A stretch of 31,929 bases of DNA, taken from Fidelibacterota bacterium (GTDB taxonomy: Bacteria; Marinisomatota; Marinisomatia; Marinisomatales; S15-B10). The stretch is from the NCBI GenBank assembly GCA_002715465.1, contig PAYY01000007.1, positions 1 through 31,929 on the forward strand. The letters are read 5' to 3'. This document shows, one piece after another, positions 17,163 through 25,067 of this stretch. The stretch's first letter is position 1, and every line of letters starts with the position of its first letter. The notes under the pieces were generated by a model. The model did not search any database, had not been told where the DNA came from, and saw nothing but the letters and a program-made list of their open reading frames with translations. A program made the translations under genes and the position numbers.

Positions 17163-17202
17163 TGTTTTTAAAAAGTATTGCTCAATAATTATTTTCTTTT
17201 AA

Positions 17203-17243
17203 AAAATAGACAGAATAATCAAAATGAATACTCTGTCTATTTT
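17203..17243 (-). terminator. intrinsic terminator after small membrane-protein gene
   Basis: A perfect 12-bp inverted repeat (AAAATAGACAGA and TCTGTCTATTTT) with a 17-base loop. It begins 22 bases after the stop of the four-helix membrane protein and is followed on the minus strand by a T-run (TTTTTTAAAAG). It insulates that gene from the dehydrogenase and ABC cluster. Confidence 0.85.
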
Positions 17244-17264
17244 ATTGCAATTACAGTTTTCTTG

Positions 17265-17630
17265 TCAGCGAGATTTTATGTAAAACATCGCTGTTAGAAA
17301 AGCCCCCGGCACAACACCAGCTATATTGATTAAATCTGTTGGAATATTTCCAGCAAAAAATTGGAAAATATTAAGAGCAAGTAGCAACGCATGAAAAATA
17401 GCAAATGCCATACCTGGTGTTTTAAGATTATCCCCTGCCCACTCAGGCATTTTCCAATGAATAACGCCAAAAACAATCATCATTGTACCCGTAAATTGCA
17501 TCATAACGGATAATTCATGTGTTAAATCCCAATTCCAATTCCCAGCTAAAGTTCCAGGTGTCAACCACATTCCTACACCCCAAAACCCTACAAAAAAAGC
17601 CATTACTCGAAAAACAAGAGTCAGCGTCAT
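17265..17630 (-). CDS. small four-helix inner-membrane protein, function unknown
   Basis: About 121 residues. The ATG at 17630 is chosen because GGGAGG sits 7 bases before it; the in-frame TTG further out overlaps that ribosome site. Four hydrophobic helices are visible: LTLVFRVMAFFVGFWGVGMW, LSVMMQFTGTMMIVFGVIHW, MAFAIFHALLLALNIFQFF and LINIAGVVPGAFLTAMFYI. Conserved-looking polar residues lie between them (WNWDLTHEL; KMPEWAGDNLKTPG). I recognise no named family. It has its own terminator and is divergent from the Hsp20 gene, so it is probably a single-gene unit. Confidence 0.8.
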   Translation of the reverse strand: MTLTLVFRVMAFFVGFWGVGMWLTPGTLAGNWNWDLTHELSVMMQFTGTMMIVFGVIHWKMPEWAGDNLKTPGMAFAIFHALLLALNIFQFFAGNIPTDLINIAGVVPGAFLTAMFYIKSR

Positions 17631-17788
17631 AATTAATCCTCCCAATTATTAAATCATTACTTTTATAAACTAAACAAACCAAAGACCAATATCAACAACC
17701 CTTATTATTAAAGCTTTATAAGTGCATTTTTCCTCTGCCTATTTTTCAGCCTTAAGAGTTTTGACTGTTATTTTGGCATTAAATGGTT

Positions 17789-17813
17789 TTGGCAAACGAC
17801 ATTTTCATGCCAA
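17789..17813. repeat. TTGGCA inverted repeat upstream of hsp20
   Basis: TTGGCA at 17789-17794 and TGCCAA at 17808-17813 form a 6-bp inverted repeat with a 13-base spacer. Further TTGGCA copies lie at 17773-17778 and 17832-17837. The cluster sits 90-130 bases before the hsp20 start, suitable for an activator or repressor site. Function is inferred from position only. Confidence 0.35.
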
Positions 17814-17831
17814 TATGTCTTGCTTTTTACA

Positions 17832-17848
17832 TTGGCACAGCAATTGAT
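17832..17848 (+). promoter_or_regulatory. candidate sigma-54-type promoter of hsp20
   Basis: TTGGCACAGCAATTGAT matches the -24/-12 sigma-54 pattern (TTGGCAC, spacing of ten from GG to the -12 G, TTG), except that the position after the -12 G is A rather than C. Initiation would fall near 17860, giving a leader of about 45 bases. An alternative sigma-70 reading, TTTACA with a poor -10, overlaps it. Confidence 0.4.
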
Positions 17849-17903
17849 CTATTAAAATTGTACCATATTGGTGCAAAATAATAACTCAATAAGGAGAATG
17901 ACA

Positions 17904-18368
17904 ATGTCATTAATTAAATGGGTACCTAACAATGTTGAATTGTCGCCTATTGTTAGCACTTCGATGCTCAACGATATAGATCAGTTCATTAATTCGTTTT
18001 TTAACGATAGTTTCAACTATAATTCAATTGCTGATGCTAATTGGCTTCCAGCATTTGATGTCATCGAAAAAGAAAAAATGTATGAAATACGGGTTGAGGC
18101 TCCAGGAATGGGGAAAAACGAATTTGAAGTAACAGTACAAGATGGTGTAATTACTATAGCTGGTGAGAAAAAAACAGCTAGTAACAATAAGAAAGATGGA
18201 TATACGTATCGTGAATCTAGTGCAGGTAGGTTTTCCCGATCATTTCGTCTTCCTGAGGCTGTAAATGAGAAAAAGGTTACAGCATCTTATAAAAATGGAG
18301 TTCTAAACATATCTATACCACGATCAAAACCCATAGAAGTAAAAAAGTTGGAAATTGAGGTAAAATAG
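17904..18368 (+). CDS. hsp20: Hsp20 small heat-shock protein
   Basis: A 154-residue ATP-independent holdase chaperone. The ATG at 17904 is chosen because AAGGAG ends 7 bases upstream; the ATG at 17898 is too close to it. After a short variable N-terminal arm (SLIKWVPNNVELSP, IDQFINSFFNDSF), the alpha-crystallin domain runs from WLPAFDVIEKEKMYEIRVEA through GMGKNEFEVTVQDGVITIAG and YRESSAGRFSRSFRLPEAVN to the hallmark strand SYKNGVLNISIPR. A C-terminal tail ends KKLEIEVK. Length and order are typical of bacterial class A members. It is a single-gene unit: a sigma-54-like promoter and TTGGCA repeats lie upstream, and a strong hairpin terminator follows. Confidence 0.96.
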   Translation: MSLIKWVPNNVELSPIVSTSMLNDIDQFINSFFNDSFNYNSIADANWLPAFDVIEKEKMYEIRVEAPGMGKNEFEVTVQDGVITIAGEKKTASNNKKDGYTYRESSAGRFSRSFRLPEAVNEKKVTASYKNGVLNISIPRSKPIEVKKLEIEVK

Positions 18369-18388
18369 GTTCAAATCAGAGAAGTAAT

Positions 18389-18419
18389 AAAACGGGGGGG
18401 GGTTAACCTCCCTCGTTTT
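18389..18419 (+). terminator. intrinsic terminator after hsp20
   Basis: A 13-bp stem opens AAAACG and runs into nine consecutive G; its other arm is CCTCCCTCGTTTT. A 5-base loop closes it and TTTTTATTCT follows. Two of the pairs are G-U in plus-strand RNA and would be A-C mismatches in minus-strand RNA, so it should work mainly on the hsp20 transcript. It reaches the last base of the convergent acyl-CoA ligase gene. Confidence 0.85.
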
Positions 18420-20200
18420 TATTCTCTATACATTTCTTCTATTTCTTTGGACCAGTTATTACTTATTTGTTTACGCCGAATCTTCAAAGTCGGCGTTAAT
18501 TCACCATCATCAATAGTGAAGTCTCTAGGAAGAATCTTAAGTTTTTTGATTTGTTCTGGTGGAGAAAATTTTTTGTTTAATTGATCCACTTTAGATTGAA
18601 TCTCTTCTAATATCACTTGACTATTTGTGAAATCTTCCAGTGAATGGTCAAGCTCTTTAAGTTTTTCAAGCTGCTCAAATGGATTTTTTGGAACATCTGT
18701 TGCTTCAACACCAAGCTTATCTCGAATAATCGCACCAACATCTAAAGTAAATAATGCACTACAATATTTACGTGCATCCCCTATGAGGTAACACTGAGAA
18801 ATAATTGGTATAGATTTCATCGTTTCTTCAATAACTAGTGGTGCAATATTTTTTCCTCCTGAAGTGACGTAAATTTCTTTTTTTCGTCCTGTGATTTTTA
18901 CAAATCCATCATCATCAATTTCACCCACATCGCCAGTATGGAGCCATCCATCAATAATAGTTTCAGATGTGGCTTCGGGATTTTTATAATATCCTTTCAT
19001 TACATGGCGTCCTTTTACAAGTAGTTCGCCATCATCTGCAACTTTCATTTCTGTGTTTGGCATAGCAGGTCCAACACTTCCAATACGATTTCTTCCTTTA
19101 TAACTTAATGAGGCGCCTGCTGTGTCTTCTGTCATCCCATAACCTTCAAAAATAGGAATGTCTAAATAATGAAGTAACGTTAGAATATCGGGATTAATAG
19201 GAGCCGCTCCTGTTATAGCAAATCGACAATTAGACATGCCTATTTTCTCTTTAAGTTTGCCTTTTAAAATTCCTGAAAGACCAGGAACTTTTAGCAACAC
19301 ATTAAGGATAGTTTTTGCATCTAAGGTTGCTTTAATATTAGAAAATACTTTTTCGTAAATACGAGGAACACCAATAAAAAGATGTGGCTGCACCTCTTTA
19401 GCAAAATCTATAACATTTAAAGGATTGTCAACTACATACATATGCATAGCATTCTTTATCCAATAATGGTTATCTACTAGCTGGCCAAAAACATGTGCTA
19501 GCGGTAGCCATGAAACGTATTTTTCTCCTTGTTTAAATTCAATAATTTGATTTGTAGACTCTAATTCAAAAATCCAATTGTCATGAGTTAATTCTACTCC
19601 TTTTGGGTTTCCTGTTGTTCCAGAAGTATAAATCAAAGATGCTGTATCATTGCTGTCAATAGAATTAACACGCCCTAACAATTGATCATCATCGATTAAT
19701 TCACCTTTGGCCAAAAATTCATCCCAACCCATAGCTTTTGAATGTTCAAAGGATTCTATCCCATCAAAAAAAACAACGTGGTTAACCTGTTCAAATTTAT
19801 CCATCACTTTTTTAATACGTTGATTGGGCATTTTTTCTCTTTCATTATTATCCATAGGATTATGACCTATAAATACAATTTTTGAATCTGAATTACTTAC
19901 CACCCATTCTACTTCATCGGAGGAGCTTGTATGATATACTCCTACAGCTACACCTCCTGTCATTTGGGATGCTACATAACAGCCAAACCATTCCTTCCTG
20001 TTATAGCTATAAATACTAATCTTCTCATTTTTTTCAAGCCCAAGAGCTATTAGAGACTTCGCGATTTTTTTAGAAAATAATGTGAATTCTGACCAAGTTT
20101 GTGTTTCCCAACCACTTTTGTTTCGTACTGATAGAGCCGGTTCATTTGCATATTGTTCACTATTTGCTAAAAGTCTTTTGGGTGTGTTTTCGGCTGACAT
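18419..20200 (-). CDS. fadD: long-chain fatty-acid--CoA ligase (AMP-binding)
   Basis: A 593-residue cytoplasmic or peripheral enzyme that activates fatty acids to acyl-CoA via an acyl-adenylate. Signature motifs: the AMP-binding P-loop YTSGTTGNPKG (191-201), the linker region WLPLAHVFGQ (231-240), GYGMTEDTAG (353-362), the hinge motif WLHTGDVGEIDDDGFVKITGRKKE (419-442) and SGGKNIAP (447-454). A near-C-terminal TPTLKIRRKQI carries the likely catalytic Lys. Length fits the FACS/FAA group rather than the shorter 4-coumarate ligases. GGAAAGGAAA lies upstream of the ATG. It is convergent with hsp20 and is followed upstream, on the same strand, by the CotH-like gene with a 134-base gap, so it is probably transcribed alone. 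The exact chain-length preference is unknown. Confidence 0.95.
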   Translation of the reverse strand: MSAENTPKRLLANSEQYANEPALSVRNKSGWETQTWSEFTLFSKKIAKSLIALGLEKNEKISIYSYNRKEWFGCYVASQMTGGVAVGVYHTSSSDEVEWVVSNSDSKIVFIGHNPMDNNEREKMPNQRIKKVMDKFEQVNHVVFFDGIESFEHSKAMGWDEFLAKGELIDDDQLLGRVNSIDSNDTASLIYTSGTTGNPKGVELTHDNWIFELESTNQIIEFKQGEKYVSWLPLAHVFGQLVDNHYWIKNAMHMYVVDNPLNVIDFAKEVQPHLFIGVPRIYEKVFSNIKATLDAKTILNVLLKVPGLSGILKGKLKEKIGMSNCRFAITGAAPINPDILTLLHYLDIPIFEGYGMTEDTAGASLSYKGRNRIGSVGPAMPNTEMKVADDGELLVKGRHVMKGYYKNPEATSETIIDGWLHTGDVGEIDDDGFVKITGRKKEIYVTSGGKNIAPLVIEETMKSIPIISQCYLIGDARKYCSALFTLDVGAIIRDKLGVEATDVPKNPFEQLEKLKELDHSLEDFTNSQVILEEIQSKVDQLNKKFSPPEQIKKLKILPRDFTIDDGELTPTLKIRRKQISNNWSKEIEEMYRE

Positions 20201-20334
20201 GGTTTAATTTCCTTTCCTAAGTGGTCTCCATATAAGATGCACTCAATAATGATCAAATTTTTGCATTTTTGCAAGAAATAATGGTTGTTTTTTCTGAATA
20301 GTCTGGACTTTTTGATCTACAGAAAAAAGAAAAG

Positions 20335-22758
20335 TTATTTTAATAATAATACTTTTGTTGATTTAACAACATTACCAGCTTGAATTATGCAAAGGTACAC
20401 ACCACCAGAAATGCTTTGGTTCTTTTCATTTGTTCCATCCCAATTGATAGCTTTAAAACCTGGAGTTTGTTTTCCTCGAAAAACAGTTTTTATCTTTCTT
20501 CCAATAATATCATAAATGGTAACACTTACAAATTCATCAAATGGTAATTCATAGTTTAGTATAGTTGAAGAATTAAATGGGTTGGGGAAATTTCCTAGAA
20601 TTTGAAAAGTGCTTGCTTTGGGAAATGGGCTGGGTAAATTAAGTGATATAGTGTTTTTTCTTCCTGGTGATCCATATCCATTAGAGCCTGACCAGCTTTT
20701 TGGTAATGAGTTATCATATGATGGATCAATTAATTCAAGCGTTGGACCATTTCCATCCGCTGATTCTGGCCAAGGACTAGAATCGTTATATTCTATAAAA
20801 TCTCTGAGGTTGTTTTTTGAATCAAAAAGGCGGATGAGCTCACCACCTCCACTTAGACCAAATCCAAGATCACCAATATAGTTGTTAACATTGGGGAAAT
20901 GGGTTCTAAAGGCTAATGAATCTTTCGTTAGAACTAAATATTCATTAGAAGCTAACAAAGTATTTGTGGGGATTGAAAAAACATGGTCATCATTTTCATC
21001 TTTAAATAACCATCCGCTTATATTTATAGTCTTTTCTGTGTTGTTATAAAGTTCAACCCAATCTTCTGGATCAAAGTTTTCAGATGAATTATAGTTAATT
21101 TCATTAATTACAATATTTTCTTCTAATAAAAATTTGGATTCCACCTGGTATTCATAATATTCTTGCTCAGCTTTCGTTGGGTTTAGAACTAAAGCTTCGT
21201 TATTACTGGCTCTAACATAATATCTAATATTACTGCCGTTGCTAGAATATGGAATTGTTGCTCCGAAAACCATGTCATTTTCTTCTCCATCTCCATGTTT
21301 TCCATCATCAAACATTGTAACGGAAATAAATGGACTATGTGTTTCATCATTAGACACCATTAGTTCTACCTGGTTAGTATTTGTTACTTTTGCTGTGATT
21401 ATAACAGGGTCACTATCAAATGGTTTATCCATTGATTGTTTTACATTTTCAATAACAGGGGGAGTTTTGGCGATTTCTCTATGCTTAAGGAGATATTCAC
21501 TCCTTTCTCTCACTGTAGGTAATATTCCACACCAATGTGCTCCATCTGGAGTAATAAGATAATTGTCTACATTATATCTAAAGTAATCATCTTCGTGAAA
21601 CGATGGGAATAAGTTTGGATCATTTGTAGCATAGGGTTCTATAACATTTTGTATCCCATAAGCTAACTCTCGTAAATAATCTTCATTATAAATTTCTTCA
21701 ATAATTGTACGAATATGAGCTGTATATAGTTTTCTATAAAGTGGAACTTTCATAATTTTACTAAATAATGGTCTTTCATTGGGATCATTATACTCAAAAA
21801 GAAATGGATCCCAATTGTAAATCCACGAGACATCCCCACCCACATCTCTAATAGGATTAATCATACTACCCCCAAAAGTGTTGTCTTTATCCCACGGAAT
21901 TATTTCAAATTGTCCTGTATTGGTATTACGATATAGATAATAATTATGAATGACCCAACCATTATAGGCATCAAGGTCTGGCATTACTGTGGATGTGGCA
22001 AAAAACCACAGTACTCGGTCAACATTTAATATTGTTGCAATACTATCAATTTCATAGTTTAGGGTATAAATCAAATCCAAGAGGTCAGACCAGCCTGTTT
22101 CTGATTTAAGTTCATATCCTTTTTGATAAGGATATGCTGTAGAATCACTACCATACCAATTAAGATCAGGCCAAGCATCATAAGCATCCTCCTCACCATA
22201 CAAGAATTGGGGCTCACATTTAAAAAATGCCCCTTGATTATTTCCGAAATGTTTCGTCAAAAAGCTTTTGTTTACTGATTCCACTCCTACATATAGTCCT
22301 ATAGGTTCTCCATTGACAAACACATTTAAATAACCGGTTTCAGGTGCTGGTAAATAGTATGATTGGGTAAGATATCCTATTGTTTCTCTTAAAAATGTTA
22401 CGTCAAAAATTGAATTGGATAGCTTAACTTTATTATATCCCGATAATTCTTGATTATCGATAATCAAATTAAAATCTAGATTAAATGGAAATTTTGGACT
22501 CCCTACTGTTCTAGCCCACCAAAAAGTTGAATTTCCTTTATATCTTACACCTACACTATCTAAAGCTTTACCATCAAATCTAATGGTTGCTAGTTCATAA
22601 CTTTTATCATCAAGTTTCCACCTGGCTTGGAGAATAGAATCATAAGCTGAATTATAAAAATCGATTTCTAAAGTATGAACTTGATATGGATCAAAAAGGT
22701 TTTGACTAAACATAAAGTGTATATTAAAAAATAAAGTCAAAAATAATTTGTTTCTCAT
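20335..22758 (-). CDS. secreted CotH-like protein with lamin-tail and type IX-like sorting domains
   Basis: An 807-residue exported protein. Domains: signal peptide (RNKLFLTLFFNIHFMFSQ); CotH domain at about 70-430 with VRYKGNST (71-78), GYNKVKLSNS (107-116), GLYVGVESVNKSFLTKHFG (154-172) and the acidic motif PWDKDNTFGG (288-297), which corresponds to the metal-binding part of CotH protein kinases; a fibronectin-like segment at about 440-530; a lamin-tail domain at about 548-660 (VINEINYNSSENFDPEDWVELYN); and a C-terminal sorting domain from about 722 (GNFPNPFNSSTILNYELP) ending VKSTKVLLLK. CotH kinases phosphorylate secreted proteins in Bacillus spores. Whether this protein has kinase activity is unknown, but the key acidic residues appear present. 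The start has no strong Shine-Dalgarno sequence. The small lamin-tail protein encoded at 23321-24115 shares two of its domains. Confidence 0.9.
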   Translation of the reverse strand: MRNKLFLTLFFNIHFMFSQNLFDPYQVHTLEIDFYNSAYDSILQARWKLDDKSYELATIRFDGKALDSVGVRYKGNSTFWWARTVGSPKFPFNLDFNLIIDNQELSGYNKVKLSNSIFDVTFLRETIGYLTQSYYLPAPETGYLNVFVNGEPIGLYVGVESVNKSFLTKHFGNNQGAFFKCEPQFLYGEEDAYDAWPDLNWYGSDSTAYPYQKGYELKSETGWSDLLDLIYTLNYEIDSIATILNVDRVLWFFATSTVMPDLDAYNGWVIHNYYLYRNTNTGQFEIIPWDKDNTFGGSMINPIRDVGGDVSWIYNWDPFLFEYNDPNERPLFSKIMKVPLYRKLYTAHIRTIIEEIYNEDYLRELAYGIQNVIEPYATNDPNLFPSFHEDDYFRYNVDNYLITPDGAHWCGILPTVRERSEYLLKHREIAKTPPVIENVKQSMDKPFDSDPVIITAKVTNTNQVELMVSNDETHSPFISVTMFDDGKHGDGEENDMVFGATIPYSSNGSNIRYYVRASNNEALVLNPTKAEQEYYEYQVESKFLLEENIVINEINYNSSENFDPEDWVELYNNTEKTINISGWLFKDENDDHVFSIPTNTLLASNEYLVLTKDSLAFRTHFPNVNNYIGDLGFGLSGGGELIRLFDSKNNLRDFIEYNDSSPWPESADGNGPTLELIDPSYDNSLPKSWSGSNGYGSPGRKNTISLNLPSPFPKASTFQILGNFPNPFNSSTILNYELPFDEFVSVTIYDIIGRKIKTVFRGKQTPGFKAINWDGTNEKNQSISGGVYLCIIQAGNVVKSTKVLLLK

Positions 22759-22816
22759 TTAATTCTATTTCTTAAATAGTAATTACAATAAAACCAAATT
22801 TTGATCTCTTGTTGTT

Positions 22817-23284
22817 TCAAACAATATTGATGGTGTTTGATTGTTTGAACAATAAACGAAGATAGCAATCGTAGAAATTATTCCACAATTTTCGTGCAAC
22901 TAGAACTGGGCATTGAACATGATTAATTATCCCTTCATCTATTGTATCCATTATCCGAGATTTAAAAGTACTCATTTTTCTATGCCCAAGTACAAGAAGA
23001 TCCATTCCTTTAGTTTCTCTAGCTAAGATTTGCGGGGGTTTTTCACGATCAACAATCTTTACAAGGACAGATTCAGCCTCTTATTCAAATCAATTGGCAC
23101 GGAAGCGGTCCCTAATATCTTCCTCATTGAGGCGAGGCCCTCTACTGTCCATCATCATTGACATTTCACTAGCATGAGGATCATTTACATGAACAGCAAT
23201 TATTTCCGCTTTACTAATTCTAGCTAGTTTCACTGCTTCTTTAATTACATCACTATCATCTCCAAGAGCCACAAGAGCTATCAT
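22817..23284 (-). pseudogene. universal stress protein (UspA) gene with two in-frame stops
   Basis: One reading frame of about 155 codons is interrupted by TGA (23090-23092) and TAA (23081-23083), separated by only two codons, with no frameshift between the halves. The first half has the Usp opening ALVALGDDSDVIKEAVKLAR then AEIIAVHVNDP. After the stops it resumes in frame with VLVKIVDREKPPQILARE, MDLLVLGHRK and GIINHVQCPVLVAR, the standard order of a single UspA domain. The ATP-binding Gly pattern after LGHRK (normally GxxGx9GS) is degenerate. The C terminus is extended by about 30 residues. Intact homologues are small cytoplasmic stress or nucleotide-binding proteins. Decay by point mutation is the simplest reading; sequencing error or a short separate N-terminal product are alternatives. 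Confidence 0.8.
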
Positions 23285-23320
23285 TATTGTTTTTTAGATC
23301 AAATTCTGAAGGTTTTTATG

Positions 23321-24115
23321 TTATTTTAAAAACAACATTTTTTTGGTAAGTGTATATTTTTCTGTTTTTATTCTATATAGATAAACTCCGCCACTTACCA
23401 AGTTTCCCTGATTGTCTAAACCATTCCAACCAATTGTATGGGCTCCTGCTTGACGAAAATTATTAACTAAGGTTTTAATTTCCGTACCTAGAAGATTGTA
23501 AACCACTAATGATGTATTGGCCTCTTCAGGCAAATTAAATGTTATTTTGGTCTCTGGGTTGAAAGGATTTGGGTAGTTCTGATCTAATACAAATGAGGAT
23601 GGTAAAGTGTTTTTTTCCAAACCAAGCTCACCATTGGTTAAACCTGGCGTAGGAGTATCAAAAGCGACCCAAGTGTCACTGCCATCTGGACTTCTACCTA
23701 TAGAAATATCGTCTGTCTGCGCACCAAAGGTAAGTGTATCTACTACCGTTTCTCCATCAGAAGCATACAGTCCTATCTGTTCACCACTTTTACCGAGCTT
23801 TATTTCAATATGTAGTATTCCTTGTTCTGATTCTTTATCAGCCCATAGCAACAAGAACTCTCCAGGTGCAATTGTTGTTGAATCTGGAGAGGTCGTTGGA
23901 ATTTGATGAAGTGTTGGTTCTGCAAGATCATCGGTAATATACATGCCACCAACATCCACACTTGCTGAACCTCCGTTATAAAGTTCAATAAAATCATCAT
24001 AATCGCCATGCTCATCTGTACAACATGCTTCGTTGCCTGCCAAGTATTCATTAATAAGAACCCCTTGAGCAAATACGCATCCTGTTACAAAAACAATCGT
24101 TATCAATTTCTTCAT
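23321..24115 (-). CDS. secreted lamin-tail-domain protein with type IX-like sorting domain
   Basis: A 264-residue exported protein: signal peptide (KKLITIVFVTGCVFAQ), a lamin-tail domain at about 18-150 (VLINEYLAGN, DFIELYNGGSASVDVGGMYI, APGEFLLLWAD, GETVVDTLTFG, SIGRSPDGSDTWV), then a C-terminal sorting domain from about 175 (LDQNYPNPFNPETKITFNLP) ending LTKKMLFLK. Lamin-tail domains in secreted bacterial proteins are generally thought to bind nucleic acid, membrane or partner proteins; no enzymatic motif is visible. GGAG lies a few bases before the ATG. Cysteines CC at about 31-32 may pair once exported. The gene lies between the DUF4249 gene and the broken Usp gene, all on one strand. Confidence 0.88.
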   Translation of the reverse strand: MKKLITIVFVTGCVFAQGVLINEYLAGNEACCTDEHGDYDDFIELYNGGSASVDVGGMYITDDLAEPTLHQIPTTSPDSTTIAPGEFLLLWADKESEQGILHIEIKLGKSGEQIGLYASDGETVVDTLTFGAQTDDISIGRSPDGSDTWVAFDTPTPGLTNGELGLEKNTLPSSFVLDQNYPNPFNPETKITFNLPEEANTSLVVYNLLGTEIKTLVNNFRQAGAHTIGWNGLDNQGNLVSGGVYLYRIKTEKYTLTKKMLFLK

Positions 24116-24137
24116 TTCTCTCTCCTGTTTTTCGTTT

Positions 24138-25067
24138 CTAACGCTTTATGGGTATCCAATGTCGATCAACACCAATTGACCCAAAAACTCCAATACCTTC
24201 TTCTATTCCTATGCTTTGTCCAGAACCTCCTTGCCCTAAAAATAAACTAGCAAACTCAGCATCTGATCCAAACTTAATAAAATAATTATAATAATTACTA
24301 TCTATACTCATAAGTTTAATCATTAGGTAATCTTCAATTGTCTCTCCTAGCTCAGGATTAATTATATTGCCGCAATATTCTTTTCTATAAATCCACTTTG
24401 TATCTCCTGGCTCGATTAATTCTTGTTGCCAGTATCCGCATTCGCTATAAAGTCTTGATTCATCCTGCTCCTCATTTTTCTCTGGCAAATAATAACTTAA
24501 TAAATTATTAGTATTTATTATTTGATAATGATCATCCTGTTCAGCCCAAAGAATATTTATTGATTGACTAACATCAAAACTATCTGGCATTAAAGTCTTG
24601 TTGATTATTGGTGTCGGCGGAATTATCGTTGTCCCATTTGCAGACAGACCGCTAGGTGTTTTTACAGATAATGTCCATGTTTCATTCGGTTTTGGGAATA
24701 AATCATCACCATTATATACATACTGTCCACCATCTTCATAAGCCCATTTAACAAACTCAAATTCATAGTCTTTGGTACCATTGCTTACTATAACTTCAGC
24801 GTCCCGGACTAAAAAACGAGAGCCATATGAAATATATAGTTCACCATCATTTCCAATTTGTCGAATTAAAGTATCACTAGCTTCATCCAGCCGAAGTGTT
24901 CTGTGTACCCTGATAAAATTGATTCCTAAGGAATCTGTAGATAATACACCAACGATATTAAGAACAGGGTCATGATCTGATTCTAAATCCTCCCATTCCA
25001 AATCTGGGGGTATAATTTGACAACTCCAGAAAAATAATGGGAGAAAGATTAAGAAACTCCGTTTCAA
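24138..25067 (-). CDS. DUF4249-family lipoprotein
   Basis: A 309-residue lipoprotein: signal LIFLPLFFWSC with Cys 16, followed by a beta-rich exported domain (VLNIVGVLSTDSLGINFIRV, then DAEVIVSNGTKDYEFEF, then NETWTLSVKTPSGLSANGTT) typical of DUF4249 proteins in Bacteroidetes-type bacteria. The start is TTG: it overlaps the receptor's TGA stop (TTGA, 4 bases), and there is no ATG nearby that keeps the signal. That overlap means the two proteins are translated together, and DUF4249 lipoproteins are commonly found paired with such TonB receptors. It is probably the accessory lipoprotein of the receptor, like SusD to SusC, though with no sequence resemblance to SusD that I can see. Confidence 0.82.
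   Translation of the reverse strand: MKRSFLIFLPLFFWSCQIIPPDLEWEDLESDHDPVLNIVGVLSTDSLGINFIRVHRTLRLDEASDTLIRQIGNDGELYISYGSRFLVRDAEVIVSNGTKDYEFEFVKWAYEDGGQYVYNGDDLFPKPNETWTLSVKTPSGLSANGTTIIPPTPIINKTLMPDSFDVSQSINILWAEQDDHYQIINTNNLLSYYLPEKNEEQDESRLYSECGYWQQELIEPGDTKWIYRKEYCGNIINPELGETIEDYLMIKLMSIDSNYYNYFIKFGSDAEFASLFLGQGGSGQSIGIEEGIGVFGSIGVDRHWIPIKR

Noticed and set aside
20288..20328. Inverted repeat TTTTTTCTG / CAGAAAAAA downstream of the CotH-like gene as a terminator.
   Set aside because: The stem is mostly A-T with a 23-base loop and no T-run follows on either strand.
22816..22849. 10-bp inverted repeat TTCAAACAAT / ATTGTTTGAA at the end of the Usp pseudogene as a terminator.
   Set aside because: No T-run follows on the minus strand, and it overlaps the coding end; kept only as an AT-rich chance repeat.
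23081..23092. Programmed read-through or selenocysteine at the Usp TGA.
   Set aside because: A TAA follows two codons later, there is no evident selenocysteine element, and Usp proteins are not known selenoproteins.
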